Assembly: GCA_024867545.1 (NCBI GenBank)
Contig: JANFNE010000012.1
Coordinates: 682,001-746,000 of the forward strand
Direction: 5' to 3'
DNA: 64,000 bases
Source: Phytopythium helicoides
Taxonomy: Eukaryota; Oomycota; Peronosporomycetes; Pythiales; Pythiaceae
Positions 28,109 through 40,104 of this stretch are shown here, piece after piece. Positions within the stretch are counted from its first letter, which is position 1, and the number at the start of each line of letters is the position of its first letter. The notes below the pieces were generated by a model. The model worked only from the letters and a program-made list of their open reading frames with translations, had not been told where the DNA came from and searched no databases. The position numbers and the translations under genes were made by a program.

Positions 28109-30474
28109 GTCTAGTGGTATATGACGTACTCGAACGCGCTGAACACGATGGTCGAGGTCCGAAAGTCTGGGGATGCCTGTGGGCAAAGTTAGAAATGTAC
28201 TTTCTCCCGAGGTTCAAGTGGGCTGGGGGTCCAGCCGAGTGGAGTGATAGGTCGCCATCTCCCAAATGGATCGATATGGGTATCATTCGAACGGGCTCGA
28301 CGAGGCGGTTTTCACGGTGGTGTTTCCGTGTCTTGAATCGCCAGCGGTGGCGGCGACTTGTCGTGTCTTGGTGTGGAGTTCTACTTGATTTTTGTGTGAT
28401 GGCTCGTCTTCTTATTCTTGGCCCACAGAGCAGCTACGAGGTCAACGTCTAGTGGTATATGACGTACTCGAACGCGCTGAACACGATGGTCGAGGTCCGA
28501 AAGTCTGGGGATGCCTGTGGGCAAAGTTAGAAATGTACTTTCTCCCGAGGTTCAAGTGGGCTGGGGGTCCAGCCGAGTGGAGTGATAGGTCGCCATCTCC
28601 CAAATGGATCGATATGGGTATCATTCGAACGGGCTCGACGAGGCGGTTTTCACGGTGGTGTTTCCGTGTCTTGAATCGCCAGCGGTGGCGGCGACTTGTC
28701 GTGTCTTGGTGTGGAGTTCTACTTGATTTTTGTGTGATGGCTCGTCTTCTTATTCTTGGCCCACAGAGCAGCTACGAGGTCAACGTCTAGTGGTATATGA
28801 CGTACTCGAACGCGCTGAACACGATGGTCGAGGTCCGAAAGTCTGGGGATGCCTGTGGGCAAAGTTAGAAATGTACTTTCTCCCGAGGTTCAAGTGGGCT
28901 GGGGGTCCAGCCGAGTGGAGTGATAGGTCGCCATCTCCCAAATGGATCGATATGGGTATCATTCGAACGGGCTCGACGAGGCGGTTTTCACGGTGGTGTT
29001 TCCGTGTCTTGAATCGCCAGCGGTGGCGGCGACTTGTCGTGTCTTGGTGTGGAGTTCTACTTGATTTTTGTGTGATGGCTCGTCTTCTTATTCTTGGCCC
29101 ACAGAGCAGCTACGAGGTCAACGTCTAGTGGTATATGACGTACTCGAACGCGCTGAACACGATGGTCGAGGTCCGAAAGTCTGGGGATGCCTGTGGGCAA
29201 AGTTAGAAATGTACTTTCTCCCGAGGTTCAAGTGGGCTGGGGGTCCAGCCGAGTGGAGTGATAGGTCGCCATCTCCCAAATGGATCGATATGGGTATCAT
29301 TCGAACGGGCTCGACGAGGCGGTTTTCACGGTGGTGTTTCCGTGTCTTGAATCGCCAGCGGTGGCGGCGACTTGTCGTGTCTTGGTGTGGAGTTCTACTT
29401 GATTTTTGTGTGATGGCTCGTCTTCTTATTCTTGGCCCACAGAGCAGCTACGAGGTCAACGTCTAGTGGTATATGACGTACTCGAACGCGCTGAACACGA
29501 TGGTCGAGGTCCGAAAGTCTGGGGATGCCTGTGGGCAAAGTTAGAAATGTACTTTCTCCCGAGGTTCAAGTGGGCTGGGGGTCCAGCCGAGTGGAGTGAT
29601 AGGTCGCCATCTCCCAAATGGATCGATATGGGTATCATTCGAACGGGCTCGACGAGGCGGTTTTCACGGTGGTGTTTCCGTGTCTTGAATCGCCAGCGGT
29701 GGCGGCGACTTGTCGTGTCTTGGTGTGGAGTTCTACTTGATTTTTGTGTGATGGCTCGTCTTCTTATTCTTGGCCCACAGAGCAGCTACGAGGTCAACGT
29801 CTAGTGGTATATGACGTACTCGAACGCGCTGAACACGATGGTCGAGGTCCGAAAGTCTGGGGATGCCTGTGGGCAAAGTTAGAAATGTACTTTCTCCCGA
29901 GGTTCAAGTGGGCTGGGGGTCCAGCCGAGTGGAGTGATAGGTCGCCATCTCCCAAATGGATCGATATGGGTATCATTCGAACGGGCTCGACGAGGCGGTT
30001 TTCACGGTGGTGTTTCCGTGTCTTGAATCGCCAGCGGTGGCGGCGACTTGTCGTGTCTTGGTGTGGAGTTCTACTTGATTTTTGTGTGATGGCTCGTCTT
30101 CTTATTCTTGGCCCACAGAGCAGCTACGAGGTCAACGTCTAGTGGTATATGACGTACTCGAACGCGCTGAACACGATGGTCGAGGTCCGAAAGTCTGGGG
30201 ATGCCTGTGGGCAAAGTTAGAAATGTACTTTCTCCCGAGGTTCAAGTGGGCTGGGGGTCCAGCCGAGTGGAGTGATAGGTCGCCATCTCCCAAATGGATC
30301 GATATGGGTATCATTCGAACGGGCTCGACGAGGCGGTTTTCACGGTGGTGTTTCCGTGTCTTGAATCGCCAGCGGTGGCGGCGACTTGTCGTGTCTTGGT
30401 GTGGAGTTCTACTTGATTTTTGTGTGATGGCTCGTCTTCTTATTCTTGGCCCACAGAGCAGCTACGAGGTCAAC
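28109..30474. repeat. Seven tandem identical 338-bp units
   Basis: Seven consecutive units of exactly 338 bp (landmarks from 28109 to 30475) appear identical by eye. Outside this block, units alternate between the two subfamilies or combine parts of both. The block therefore looks like the newest local expansion in this array. Confidence 0.85.
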
Positions 30475-33400
30475 GTCTAGTGGTATATGACGTACTCGAA
30501 CGCGCTGAACACGATGGTCGAGGTCCGAAAGTCTGGGGATGCCTGTGGGCAAAGTTAGAAATGTACTTTCTCCCGAGGTCCAAGTGGATTGGGGGTCCTC
30601 TGGACCGTTGAGTGAAAGGTCGCCGTCTCCCAAATGGGTCAATATGGGTATCATTCGAACGGGCTCGACAAGGCGGTTGTCATGGTGGTGTTCCCATGTC
30701 TTGAAACGCCAGTGGCGGCAACTTGTCCTGTCTTGGTGTGGGTTTTACTTGATTTGAGTATGATGGCCCGTCTTCTTATTCTTGGCCCACAGAGCAGCTA
30801 CGAGGTCAGCGTCTAGTGGTATATGACGTACTCGACGCGCTGAAGACGTTGGTCGAGGTCCGAGAGTCTGGGGATGTCTGTGGGCAAAGTTAGAAATGTA
30901 CTTTCTCCCGAGGTCCAAGTGGATTGGGGGTCCTCTGGACCGTTGAGTGAAAGGTCGCCGTCTCCCAAATGGGTCAATATGGGTATCATTCGAACGGGCT
31001 CGACAAGGCGGTTGTCATGGTGGTGTTCCCATGTCTTGAAACGCCAGTGGCGGCAACTTGTCCTGTCTTGGTGTGGAGTTCTACTTGATTTTTGTGTGAT
31101 GGCTCGTCTTCTTATTCTTGGCCCACAGAGCAGCTACGAGGTCAACGTCTAGTGGTATATGACGTACTCGAACGCGCTGAACACGATGGTCGAGGTCCGA
31201 AAGTCTGGGGATGCCTGTGGGCAAAGTTAGAAATGTACTTTCTCCCGAGGTTCAAGTGGGCTGGGGGTCCAGCCGAGTGGAGTGATAGGTCGCCATCTCC
31301 CAAATGGATCGATATGGGTATCATTCGAACGGGCTCGACGAGGCGGTTTTCACGGTGGTGTTTCCGTGTCTTGAATCGCCAGCGGTGGCGGCGACTTGTC
31401 GTGTCTTGGTGTGGAGTTCTACTTGATTTTTGTGTGATGGCTCGTCTTCTTATTCTTGGCCCACAGAGCAGCTACGAGGTCAACGTCTAGTGGTATATGA
31501 CGTACTCGAACGCGCTGAACACGATGGTCGAGGTCCGAAAGTCTGGGGATGCCTGTGGGCAAAGTTAGAAATGTACTTTCTCCCGAGGTTCAAGTGGGCT
31601 GGGGGTCCAGCCGAGTGGAGTGATAGGTCGCCATCTCCCAAATGGATCGATATGGGTATCATTCGAACGGGCTCGACGAGGCGGTTTTCACGGTGGTGTT
31701 TCCGTGTCTTGAATCGCCAGCGGTGGCGGCGACTTGTCGTGTCTTGGTGTGGAGTTCTACTTGATTTTTGTGTGATGGCTCGTCTTCTTATTCTTGGCCC
31801 ACAGAGCAGCTACGAGGTCAACGTCTAGTGGTATATGACGTACTCGAACGCGCTGAACACGATGGTCGAGGTCCGAAAGTCTGGGGATGCCTGTGGGCAA
31901 AGTTAGAAATGTACTTTCTCCCGAGGTTCAAGTGGGCTGGGGGTCCAGCCGAGTGGAGTGATAGGTCGCCATCTCCCAAATGGATCGATATGGGTATCAT
32001 TCGAACGGGCTCGACGAGGCGGTTTTCACGGTGGTGTTTCCGTGTCTTGAATCGCCAGCGGTGGCGGCGACTTGTCGTGTCTTGGTGTGGGTTTTACTTG
32101 ATTTGAGTATGATGGCCCGTCTTCTTATTCTTGGCCCACAGAGCAGCTACGAGGTCAGCGTCTAGTGGTATATGACGTACTCGACGCGCTGAAGACGTTG
32201 GTCGAGGTCCGAGAGTCTGGGGATGTCTGTGGGCAAAGTTAGAAATGTACTTTCTCCCGAGGTCCAAGTGGATTGGGGGTCCTCTGGACCGTTGAGTGAA
32301 AGGTCGCCGTCTCCCAAATGGGTCAATATGGGTATCATTCGAACGGGCTCGACAAGGCGGTTGTCATGGTGGTGTTCCCATGTCTTGAAACGCCAGGTGG
32401 CGGCAACTTGTCCTGTCTTGGTGTGGGTTTTACTTGATTTGAGTATGATGGCCCGTCTTCTTATTCTTGGCCCACAGAGCAGCTACGAGGTCAGCGTCTA
32501 GTGGTATATGACGTACTCGACGCGCTGAAGACGTTGGTCGAGGTCCGAGAGTCTGGGGATGTCTGTGGGCAAAGTTAGAAATGTACTTTCTCCCGAGGTC
32601 CAAGTGGATTGGGGGTCCTCTGGACCGTTGAGTGAAAGGTCGCCGTCTCCCAAATGGGTCAATATGGGTATCATTCGAACGGGCTCGACAAGGCGGTTGT
32701 CATGGTGGTGTTCCCATGTCTTGAAACGCCAGTGGCGGCAACTTGTCCTGTCTTGGTGTGGGTTTTACTTGATTTGAGTATGATGGCCCGTCTTCTTATT
32801 CTTGGCCCACAGAGCAGCTACGAGGTCAGCGTCTAGTGGTATATGACGTACTCGACGCGCTGAAGACGTTGGTCGAGGTCCGAGAGTCTGGGGATGTCTG
32901 TGGGCAAAGTTAGAAATGTACTTTCTCCCGAGGTCCAAGTGGATTGGGGGTCCTCTGGACCGTTGAGTGAAAGGTCGCCGTCTCCCAAATGGGTCAATAT
33001 GGGTATCATTCGAACGGGCTCGACAAGGCGGTTGTCATGGTGGTGTTCCCATGTCTTGAAACGCCAGTGGCGGCAACTTGTCCTGTCTTGGTGTGGAGTT
33101 CTACTTGATTTTTGTGTGATGGCTCGTCTTCTTATTCTTGGCCCACAGAGCAGCTACGAGGTCAACGTCTAGTGGTATATGACGTACTCGACGCGCTGAA
33201 CACGATGGTCGAGGTCCGAAAGTCTGGGGATGCCTGTGGGCAAAGTTAGAAATGTACTTTCTCCCGAGGTTCAAGTGGGCTGGGGGTCCAGCCGAGTGGA
33301 GTGATAGGTCGCCATCTCCCAAATGGATCGATATGGGTATCATTCGAACGGGCTCGACGAGGCGGTTTTCACGGTGGTGTTTCCGTGTCTTGAATCGCCA

Positions 33401-35051
33401 GCGGTGGCGGCGACTTGTCGTGTCTTGGTGTGGAGTTCTACTTGATTTTTGTGTGATGGCTCGTCTTCTTATTCTTGGCCCACAGAGCAGCTACGAGGTC
33501 AACGTCTAGTGGTATATGACGTACTCGACGCGCTGAACACGATGGTCGAGGTCCGAAAGTCTGGGGATGCCTGTGGGCAAAGTTAGAAATGTACTTTCTC
33601 CCGAGGTCCAAGTGGATTGGGGGTCCTCTGGACCGTTGAGTGAAAGGTCGCCGTCTCCCAAATGGGTCAATATGGGTATCATTCGAACGGGCTCGACAAG
33701 GCGGTTGTCATGGTGGTGTTCCCATGTCTTGAAACGCCAGTGGCGGCAACTTGTCCTGTCTTGGTGTGGGTTTTACTTGATTTGAGTATGATGGCCCGTC
33801 TTCTTATTCTTGGCCCACAGAGCAGCTACGAGGTCAGCGTCTAGTGGTATATGACGTACTCGACGCGCTGAAGACGTTGGTCGAGGTCCGAGAGTCTGGG
33901 GATGTCTGTGGGCAAAGTTAGAAATGTACTTTCTCCCGAGGTCCAAGTGGATTGGGGGTCCTCTGGACCGTTGAGTGAAAGGTCGCCGTCTCCCAAATGG
34001 GTCAATATGGGTATCATTCGAACGGGCTCGACAAGGCGGTTGTCATGGTGGTGTTCCCATGTCTTGAAACGCCAGTGGCGGCAACTTGTCCTGTCTTGGT
34101 GTGGGTTTTACTTGATTTGAGTATGATGGCCCGTCTTCTTATTCTTGGCCCACAGAGCAGCTACGAGGTCAGCGTCTAGTGGTATATGACGTACTCGACG
34201 CGCTGAAGACGTTGGTCGAGGTCCGAGAGTCTGGGGATGTCTGTGGGCAAAGTTAGAAATGTACTTTCTCCCGAGGTCCAAGTGGATGGGGGTCCTCTGG
34301 ACCGTTGAGTGAAAGGTCGCCGTCTCCCAAATGGGTCAATATGGGTATCATTCGAACGGGCTCGACGAGGCGGTTGTCATGGTGGTGTTCCATGTCTTGA
34401 AACGCCAGGTGGCGGCAACTTGTCGTGTCTTGGTGTGGGTTTTACTTGATTTGAGTATGATGGCCCGTCTTCTTATTCTTGGCCCACAGAGCAGCTACGA
34501 GGTCAGCGTCTAGTGGTATATGACGTACTCGACGCGCTGAAGACGTTGGTCGAGGTCCGAGAGTCTGGGGATGTCTGTGGGCAAAGTTAGAAATGTACTT
34601 TCTCCCGAGGTCCAAGTGGATTGGGGGTCCTCTGGACCGTTGAGTGAAAGGTCGCCGTCTCCCAAATGGGTCAATATGGGTATCATTCGAACGGGCTCGA
34701 CAAGGCGGTTGTCATGGTGGTGTTCCCATGTCTTGAAACGCCAGTGGCGGCAACTTGTCCTGTCTTGGTGTGGGTTTTACTTGATTTGAGTATGATGGCC
34801 CGTCTTCTTATTCTTGGTCCACAGAGGAGCTACGAGGTCGGCGTCTAGTGGTATATGACGTACTCGACGCGCTGAAGACGTTGGTCGAGGTCCGAGAGTC
34901 TGGGGATGTCTGTGGGCAAAGTTAGAAATGTACTTTCTCCCGAGGTCCAAGTGGATTGGGGGTCCTCTGGACCGTTGAGTGAAAGGTCGCCGTCTCCCAA
35001 ATGGGTCAATATGGGTATCATTCGAACGGGCTCGACAAGGCGGTTGTCATG

Positions 35052-35056
35052 GTGGT
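35052..35056. repeat. Left target-site duplication (GTGGT)
   Basis: GTGGT directly precedes the 5' LTR and is repeated directly after the 3' LTR at 39841-39845. Removing the element and one copy leaves a satellite unit of exactly 335 bp (214 bp before plus 121 bp after). Confidence 0.93.
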
Positions 35057-35424
35057 TGTTGAGAGTAGCCGGTTTGACCTGGACCGACTAGCCCGAGGCA
35101 GTCCAATGCGATCCCACGTTGATTACGCTCGTCGATTACGCCAACTCGTGGGTACGAGATTGTGGGTACAAGATGGGATCGACGTGGCGCCCTCTGATTG
35201 GCTGCCGTGAATCAGTATCCAGGAAAAGATCAAGTAGAGTGAACCCAGTAAAGGACAGGCAGGCTTAGAGGTAGCAAGTAGTTGCGAACTAAGGACCTCA
35301 ATCGAATCACTTTTCGAATCTTCCTTCTACCCCTCAAGTGGTCTTCGCTCCGGTCTTCTGTCCAAGTGAAGAACTCCCTCCGCTCTGCCCAAGCTTCGTG
35401 TCCAAGACCTCACTACCTTCAACA
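35057..35424 (+). repeat. 5' LTR of the copia element
   Basis: 368 bp, from TGTTGAGAGTAGCC to CTACCTTCAACA. Differences from the 3' LTR are GAGAG/GAGGG near the start, GATCGACG/GATCCACG, TTTTCG/TTTCG and CCTCACT/CCTTACT. An ATTGG (inverted CCAAT) lies in the middle, in CTGATTGGCTG. Confidence 0.96.
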
Positions 35425-35436
35425 GGTTATGAGCCC
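35425..35436 (+). other. Primer-binding site (half-tRNA type, initiator Met anticodon region)
   Basis: GGTTATGAGCCC abuts the 5' LTR. Its complement, GGGCTCATAACC, carries a CAT anticodon in the context of a methionine tRNA anticodon loop and not a tRNA 3' end. Drosophila copia and yeast Ty5 are known to prime from an internal initiator-Met tRNA fragment, so the same mode is inferred. The first in-frame ATG of gag-pol (35429) lies inside this site. Confidence 0.7.
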
Positions 35437-38400
35437 AAGCACCATGTCCTCTGCGCAAGACGCCTCGACCAAGGTCTCCATCGACAAGTTCAACGGGGAC
35501 AACTACGCGACTTGGAGCCGCTACATGCGTGGCGTGTTCCTGACCAAGTCGACGTGGCATGTCGTGAACCGCGAGACGACTCCCAGCTTCACGGATCCGC
35601 GGGCCAAGGACGACTACGTCAAGGCAAGCAACATCGCGTTCGGTCTGATGCTGCTCCACATGGACGCGGACTACCATCACGTGGTCGACGACTGTGAGGA
35701 AGCCTGGGTGGCGTGGGAGAGCTCGAAGACCCTCTACGGTGGATCGCAGAAGGCTGGTCGCATCTACTTGAAGCGACAGCTCTTCAGCATGGAGATGGCG
35801 GAAGGCGGCAATGTGTTGCATCATTGCAATGAGGTCCTCAACATCAGCGCCAAGCTCAGCAGCATCGGCGCCAAGATGGAGGACGAAGATGTGGCGATCT
35901 GCTTGTTGCGCAGTCTCCCCAAGAGCTACGAGAACGTCGTGCTCAACTTGGAGATGAGCAACGCAGAGCTGCGAATGCGAGACGTTGTGAAGGTGCTCAC
36001 GAATGAGCATATCAAGCGGCAAGGCGAGAAGACTCCGGCGATGAAGACTGAAGACGCGACCAAGGCGTTCAGTGTCGACCGAGAGCCTCGCCAGTGCACG
36101 TACTGCGGCAAGATGGGGCACTTGGTTGACAAGTGCTGGACCAAGCAGAAGGACGAGAACCGAGGAGGTCCGAGACGCGGCGGCAATGGCCGTGGACGCG
36201 GGGCCAACAGCGCGCAATGGAGGAACGACGACTACGACTACGACAACCAGCGAGTTGCGTTTGCGGTTTCCCTCGAGTGCGGAGTTTCGACGGGCGGGAA
36301 GATGCCCGGGATGTGGGCGGTCGAAAGCGGCGCAACGCACCACATCTGCAACGACAAGACCAAGTTCGCCAGCCTGATTGAGCGAGACGACGGCGAACTA
36401 TCGGTGGCCAACGGCAACAAGGCGGCCATCAAGGGTGTGGGAAGCATCTTCGAGCGAGTGCTTCTGCCCAACGGTGAAGAGCGCGAGATCGAGATCAAGG
36501 ACGCGCTGTATGTTCCCGACATGAGCAAGAATCTTCTATCGGTGCCGCAAATCAACAAGAGTGGCCAGTTCCAAGTGATCTTCGACGGCACCAAGATGCA
36601 CGTTGCGCGCAAGGCTTCGAAGCAAGTGGTGGCGACGGCAGACCTCGTTGACGGGCTTTACTGGCTTCGCACGCCTCAGCGATCGGCTAACGCGGCAACC
36701 AGTGGAAGAGCTGTTGATTTGCACGCGCGCATGGGTCACGCTCCAGTCGAGGTGCTTCGCAAGATGGTCGACAACGGAATGATCAAGGACGCGAAGCTAC
36801 CCTCCAGCTCGAGTGGACCAAGCGTGTGCCGCGGCTGTCAAGAAGGAAAGATGGTTCAGAGGCCATTTCCAAGCAACCGCGACAAGCGCCACTACGACAC
36901 GTTCGAGTTGCTCCACTTCGACATCTGCGGACCCATGGAAGAAGACTCTCTGGGTGGAAGCAAGTATCTGCTGCTGATCGTCGACGAAGCCAGCGGATGC
37001 ATGAAGGGATTCTGTCTGCGTGCCAAGTCGGAGAGCGAGGACTGCATCAAGACGTACATCACCAAGGTCCAGAACCAGTTCGGCAAGAAGGTGAAGTTCG
37101 TGCGTCATGATGGAGCGCGTGAGTTCGCGACCTACTCGCTCAAGATGTTCTACGAAGACGAAGGCATCGAGCAGCAAACGACGGTTCCCTACGCGCACCA
37201 GACCAACGGCACGGCAGAGCGAGCCATCCGGACAATCGTCACGATCGGCCGCAGCATGCTTCACCATGCCAAGATGGACAAGATCTTCTGGGCTGAGGCA
37301 GCGATGACAGCCATCTACGTCAAGAATCGCCTACCGTCTCCCAAGCTCCAGCACAAGACTCCGTTCGAGATTCTGTACAAGTCCAAGCCAAGTGTGAAGC
37401 ACATGCGTGTGTTCGGTTGTCGCGCTTACGTGCTGACTCCGAAAGAGAAGAGGCTCAAGTGGGACCCGAAGTCTCGTGCTGGGTTGTTCGTCGGATATGA
37501 GGAAGCGTCGAAGGCCTATCGGGTTTATGACATCGAGGCGGGGCAGGTGGTCATCAGTCGCGATGTCACCTTCGACGAATCGACTTTCGGCTTCTTCTCA
37601 GCGCCCTCCGATGAAGACGTGGAAGATCTCGCCTTCGACTCTCTCGAAATTGCCGAAGATGGACCAGGACAAACGGACTACACGCAGGCGGGGAAGCGCA
37701 AGAGCCGATCGGCAACTGAAGATGACACTGCTGGAAGATCGCGGGCTGTTCGACACCGAGTTGGATTGGAAGAAGCAAGTGCGCCGCGTAGTTCTCCCTC
37801 GCACCAAGAAGACGAAGAAGAAAAATCTGGCGGCCAACCCGACGGCTCGGACCCTTCCACTCCTCCTGTGTTTTGGCGAGCAAGCGCCAACGCTGTTGAA
37901 GCCTCCGACCTCTCCGAGCCAACTACATTCGAAGAAGCGGTGAACGGTCCGGATCAAGCTCACTGGCGCAAAGCGATTCGCGCGGAGCTGGAATCGATGC
38001 GACTTCGAGGAGTGTTTCGTGCGGCCAAGCTTCCAACGGGACAACGCGCCATCGGCACCAAGTGGGTATTCAAGATCAAGCGAAAGGCCGACGGATCCAT
38101 CGAGAAGTACAAGGCACGCCTCGTGGCCAAGGGATTCAAGCAGAAGTACGGCATCGACTACACGGAGACGTTCTCGCCCGTGGTCAAGTACGCGACGCTG
38201 CGCATCGTGATCGCGCTCATCGTCTTCTTCGGTTGGCAGCTCGATCAACTGGACGTGGTGACGGCATTCTTATACGGCGTGATGAAGGAGGTCGTGTACT
38301 GTGTGGTTCCAGAAGGCGTCGAGCTGGACAGTGGCTTTGACTGCCTTGAGCTGGTGAAGGCGATCTACGGCCTCAAGCAAGCTTCGCGCGTGTGGAACGA

Positions 38401-39466
38401 GACCTTCGACGAGTTTGTGTGCTCCATCGGCTTCCAAGTGTCAGCGTTCGACCCGTGCCTCTACATCAAGATCGTCAACGACCACTGCGTGCTCATCTTG
38501 GTCTACGTCGACGACGTTCTGGTGACGGGAAGCTCGATCGAGCTGATTGCACGCACCAAGTATGATCTGAAGATGCGCTTCGAGATGACCGACAGCGGCA
38601 AGTGTGCGTTCGTGCTCGGCATCGAGTTGGTCTATGGACCCGATGGAAGCATCACACTGTGCCAGCGACGCTACATCAACGACATCCTCACATGTTTCAA
38701 CATGCTCCAGTGCAAGGCCGTGGTGAGTCCGGTCGACATGAGTTCGCGTCTGGTTCCAAGCGACGCATCTACCAAGGTGAACGCTCCGTTTCGGGAAGCG
38801 GTGGGCGCCTTGATGCATCTGATGACAGCGACTCGACCGGACATCGCGTTTGCTGTGGGCTACGTATCGCGGTTCATGGAGAACCCGCAAGAAGAGCACT
38901 GGGTTGCGGTCAAGCGCATCTTTCGCTACTTGCAAGGGACCAAGGACCACGGAATCTGCTTCAAGCCCGGCAACGCCATCGACTTTCGCGGCTACTCCGA
39001 CGCAGACTGGGCTGGTGACCTCGCTGATCGCAAGTCGACATCCGGCTACACCTTCATGTTGATGGGCGCGCCGGTCAGTTGGGGAAGCAAGAAGCAGTCA
39101 AGTGTGTCTCTGTCGACAAGCGAAGCGGAGTATATCGCACTCAGCCTGGCCATCCAAGAAGGCAAGTGGATTCATCGCGTGGTTTGTGAGATCCTTGCGG
39201 CTGCGAACAAGTCGGGACCAGAGCTCATGATCCGCGAAGACAACCAGTCGTGCATCAAGATGACCAAGAACCCAGTCAACCACGGTCGCGCCAAGCACAT
39301 CGACATCAAGCACCATCACATCCGCGACGAAGTCAAGCGTGGTGAAGTCAAGCTCGAGTACTGCGAGACTGCGACGATGCTGGCGGACGTCATGACCAAG
39401 GCGCTCCCGGGACCTCGCCACACGGAACTCACGGCGGCTCTCGGCATCCATGGGACTTCGCATTGA
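35429..39466 (+). CDS. Copia gag-pol polyprotein
   Basis: 1345 codons without interruption. Gag begins with a copia-type region ([16 protein letters not shown]) and ends with a CCHC zinc knuckle, [14 protein letters not shown], at 36094-36135. The protease signature reads [10 protein letters not shown], with Glu at residue 299 where the family has the catalytic Asp of DSG. An HHCC pre-integrase region ([12 protein letters not shown]) follows. The integrase triad is D498, D561 and E597, a DD35E spacing. RT has the YVDD box at residues 1026-1029. RNase H shows DADWAG, SEAEYIA and REDNQS. A second ATG at 35444 has a better initiation context (CACCATGT) and may be the true start. The frame is also open upstream into the LTR, but that lies before the primer site. 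Confidence 0.93.
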   Translation: MSPSTMSSAQDASTKVSIDKFNGDNYATWSRYMRGVFLTKSTWHVVNRETTPSFTDPRAKDDYVKASNIAFGLMLLHMDADYHHVVDDCEEAWVAWESSKTLYGGSQKAGRIYLKRQLFSMEMAEGGNVLHHCNEVLNISAKLSSIGAKMEDEDVAICLLRSLPKSYENVVLNLEMSNAELRMRDVVKVLTNEHIKRQGEKTPAMKTEDATKAFSVDREPRQCTYCGKMGHLVDKCWTKQKDENRGGPRRGGNGRGRGANSAQWRNDDYDYDNQRVAFAVSLECGVSTGGKMPGMWAVESGATHHICNDKTKFASLIERDDGELSVANGNKAAIKGVGSIFERVLLPNGEEREIEIKDALYVPDMSKNLLSVPQINKSGQFQVIFDGTKMHVARKASKQVVATADLVDGLYWLRTPQRSANAATSGRAVDLHARMGHAPVEVLRKMVDNGMIKDAKLPSSSSGPSVCRGCQEGKMVQRPFPSNRDKRHYDTFELLHFDICGPMEEDSLGGSKYLLLIVDEASGCMKGFCLRAKSESEDCIKTYITKVQNQFGKKVKFVRHDGAREFATYSLKMFYEDEGIEQQTTVPYAHQTNGTAERAIRTIVTIGRSMLHHAKMDKIFWAEAAMTAIYVKNRLPSPKLQHKTPFEILYKSKPSVKHMRVFGCRAYVLTPKEKRLKWDPKSRAGLFVGYEEASKAYRVYDIEAGQVVISRDVTFDESTFGFFSAPSDEDVEDLAFDSLEIAEDGPGQTDYTQAGKRKSRSATEDDTAGRSRAVRHRVGLEEASAPRSSPSHQEDEEEKSGGQPDGSDPSTPPVFWRASANAVEASDLSEPTTFEEAVNGPDQAHWRKAIRAELESMRLRGVFRAAKLPTGQRAIGTKWVFKIKRKADGSIEKYKARLVAKGFKQKYGIDYTETFSPVVKYATLRIVIALIVFFGWQLDQLDVVTAFLYGVMKEVVYCVVPEGVELDSGFDCLELVKAIYGLKQASRVWNETFDEFVCSIGFQVSAFDPCLYIKIVNDHCVLILVYVDDVLVTGSSIELIARTKYDLKMRFEMTDSGKCAFVLGIELVYGPDGSITLCQRRYINDILTCFNMLQCKAVVSPVDMSSRLVPSDASTKVNAPFREAVGALMHLMTATRPDIAFAVGYVSRFMENPQEEHWVAVKRIFRYLQGTKDHGICFKPGNAIDFRGYSDADWAGDLADRKSTSGYTFMLMGAPVSWGSKKQSSVSLSTSEAEYIALSLAIQEGKWIHRVVCEILAAANKSGPELMIREDNQSCIKMTKNPVNHGRAKHIDIKHHHIRDEVKRGEVKLEYCETATMLADVMTKALPGPRHTELTAALGIHGTSH

Positions 39467-39473
39467 GGGGGCG
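39465..39473 (+). other. Polypurine tract
   Basis: GAGGGGGCG lies directly upstream of the 3' LTR and overlaps the gag-pol stop codon. This is the expected plus-strand priming site. Confidence 0.75.
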
Positions 39474-39840
39474 TGTTGAGGGTAGCCGGTTTGACCTGGA
39501 CCGACTAGCCCGAGGCAGTCCAATGCGATCCCACGTTGATTACGCTCGTCGATTACGCCAACTCGTGGGTACGAGATTGTGGGTACAAGATGGGATCCAC
39601 GTGGCGCCCTCTGATTGGCTGCCGTGAATCAGTATCCAGGAAAAGATCAAGTAGAGTGAACCCAGTAAAGGACAGGCAGGCTTAGAGGTAGCAAGTAGTT
39701 GCGAACTAAGGACCTCAATCGAATCACTTTCGAATCTTCCTTCTACCCCTCAAGTGGTCTTCGCTCCGGTCTTCTGTCCAAGTGAAGAACTCCCTCCGCT
39801 CTGCCCAAGCTTCGTGTCCAAGACCTTACTACCTTCAACA
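39474..39840 (+). repeat. 3' LTR of the copia element
   Basis: 367 bp, from TGTTGAGGGTAGCC to CTACCTTCAACA, about 99% identical to the 5' LTR. Confidence 0.96.
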
Positions 39841-40081
39841 GTGGTGTTCCCATGTCTTGAAACGCCAGTGGCGGCAACTTGTCCTGTCTTGGTGTGGGTT
39901 TTACTTGATTTGAGTATGATGGCCCGTCTTCTTATTCTTGGCCCACAGAGGAGCTACGAGGTCAGCGTCTAGTGGTATATGACGTACTCGACGCGCTGAA
40001 GACGTTGGTCGAGGTCCGAGAGTCTGGGGATGTCTGTGGGCAAAGTTAGAAATGTACTTTCTCCCGAGGTCCAAGTGGATT
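39841..40081. repeat. Right part of the interrupted 335-bp satellite unit and final partial unit
   Basis: The second target duplication (GTGGT, 39841-39845) is followed by the rest of the interrupted unit up to 39966. One more partial unit (from GTCTAGTGG at 39967) stops at CCAAGTGGATT, where normal units continue with five G. Confidence 0.94.
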
Positions 40082-40104
40082 GGGGGGGGGGGGGGGGGGG
40101 GGGG
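40082..40104 (+). repeat. G23 homopolymer at the satellite edge
   Basis: A run of 23 G starts exactly where the normal 335-bp unit has GGGGG, after GTGGATT. Beyond it the sequence is no longer satellite. Confidence 0.95.

Larger units (their letters stand above)
27741..35056. repeat. 334-338-bp satellite array, about 21 complete units plus flanking parts
   Basis: The landmark GTCTAGTGGTATATGACG recurs at 27774, 28109, 28447, 28785, 29123, 29461, 29799, 30137, 30475, 30811, 31147, 31485, 31823, 32160, 32496, 32831, 33167, 33504, 33839, 34174, 34508 and 34843. Two subfamilies are visible: a 338-bp type reading GGGTCCAGCCGAGTGG and a 335-bp type reading GGGTCCTCTGGACCG. It has no obvious similarity to the 141-bp satellite. 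Short open frames of 60-132 codons repeat with the unit and cross unit borders, so they are not annotated as genes. The last unit is split by the copia insertion and continues at 39841. Confidence 0.96.
35057..39840 (+). mobile_element. Complete Ty1/copia LTR retrotransposon
   Basis: A 4784-bp element has LTRs of 368 and 367 bp that begin TGTTGAG and end CAACA. It is flanked by GTGGT target duplications, has a primer-binding site directly after the 5' LTR and a purine-rich tract before the 3' LTR, and carries one open gag-pol frame. The domain order gag, protease, integrase, reverse transcriptase, RNase H places it in Ty1/copia, because integrase precedes RT. I see three substitutions and one single-base length difference between the LTRs, so the insertion is recent. 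It interrupts one unit of the 335-bp satellite. Confidence 0.96.

Noticed and set aside
28392..32106. Repeated 112-132-codon frames in the 335/338-bp satellite
   Set aside because: They recur once per unit, cross unit borders and are accompanied by equally regular minus-strand frames. No domain is recognisable.
35327..36343. 338-codon minus-strand frame in the copia element
   Set aside because: Antisense of the gag-protease region; a shadow of a well-supported polyprotein.
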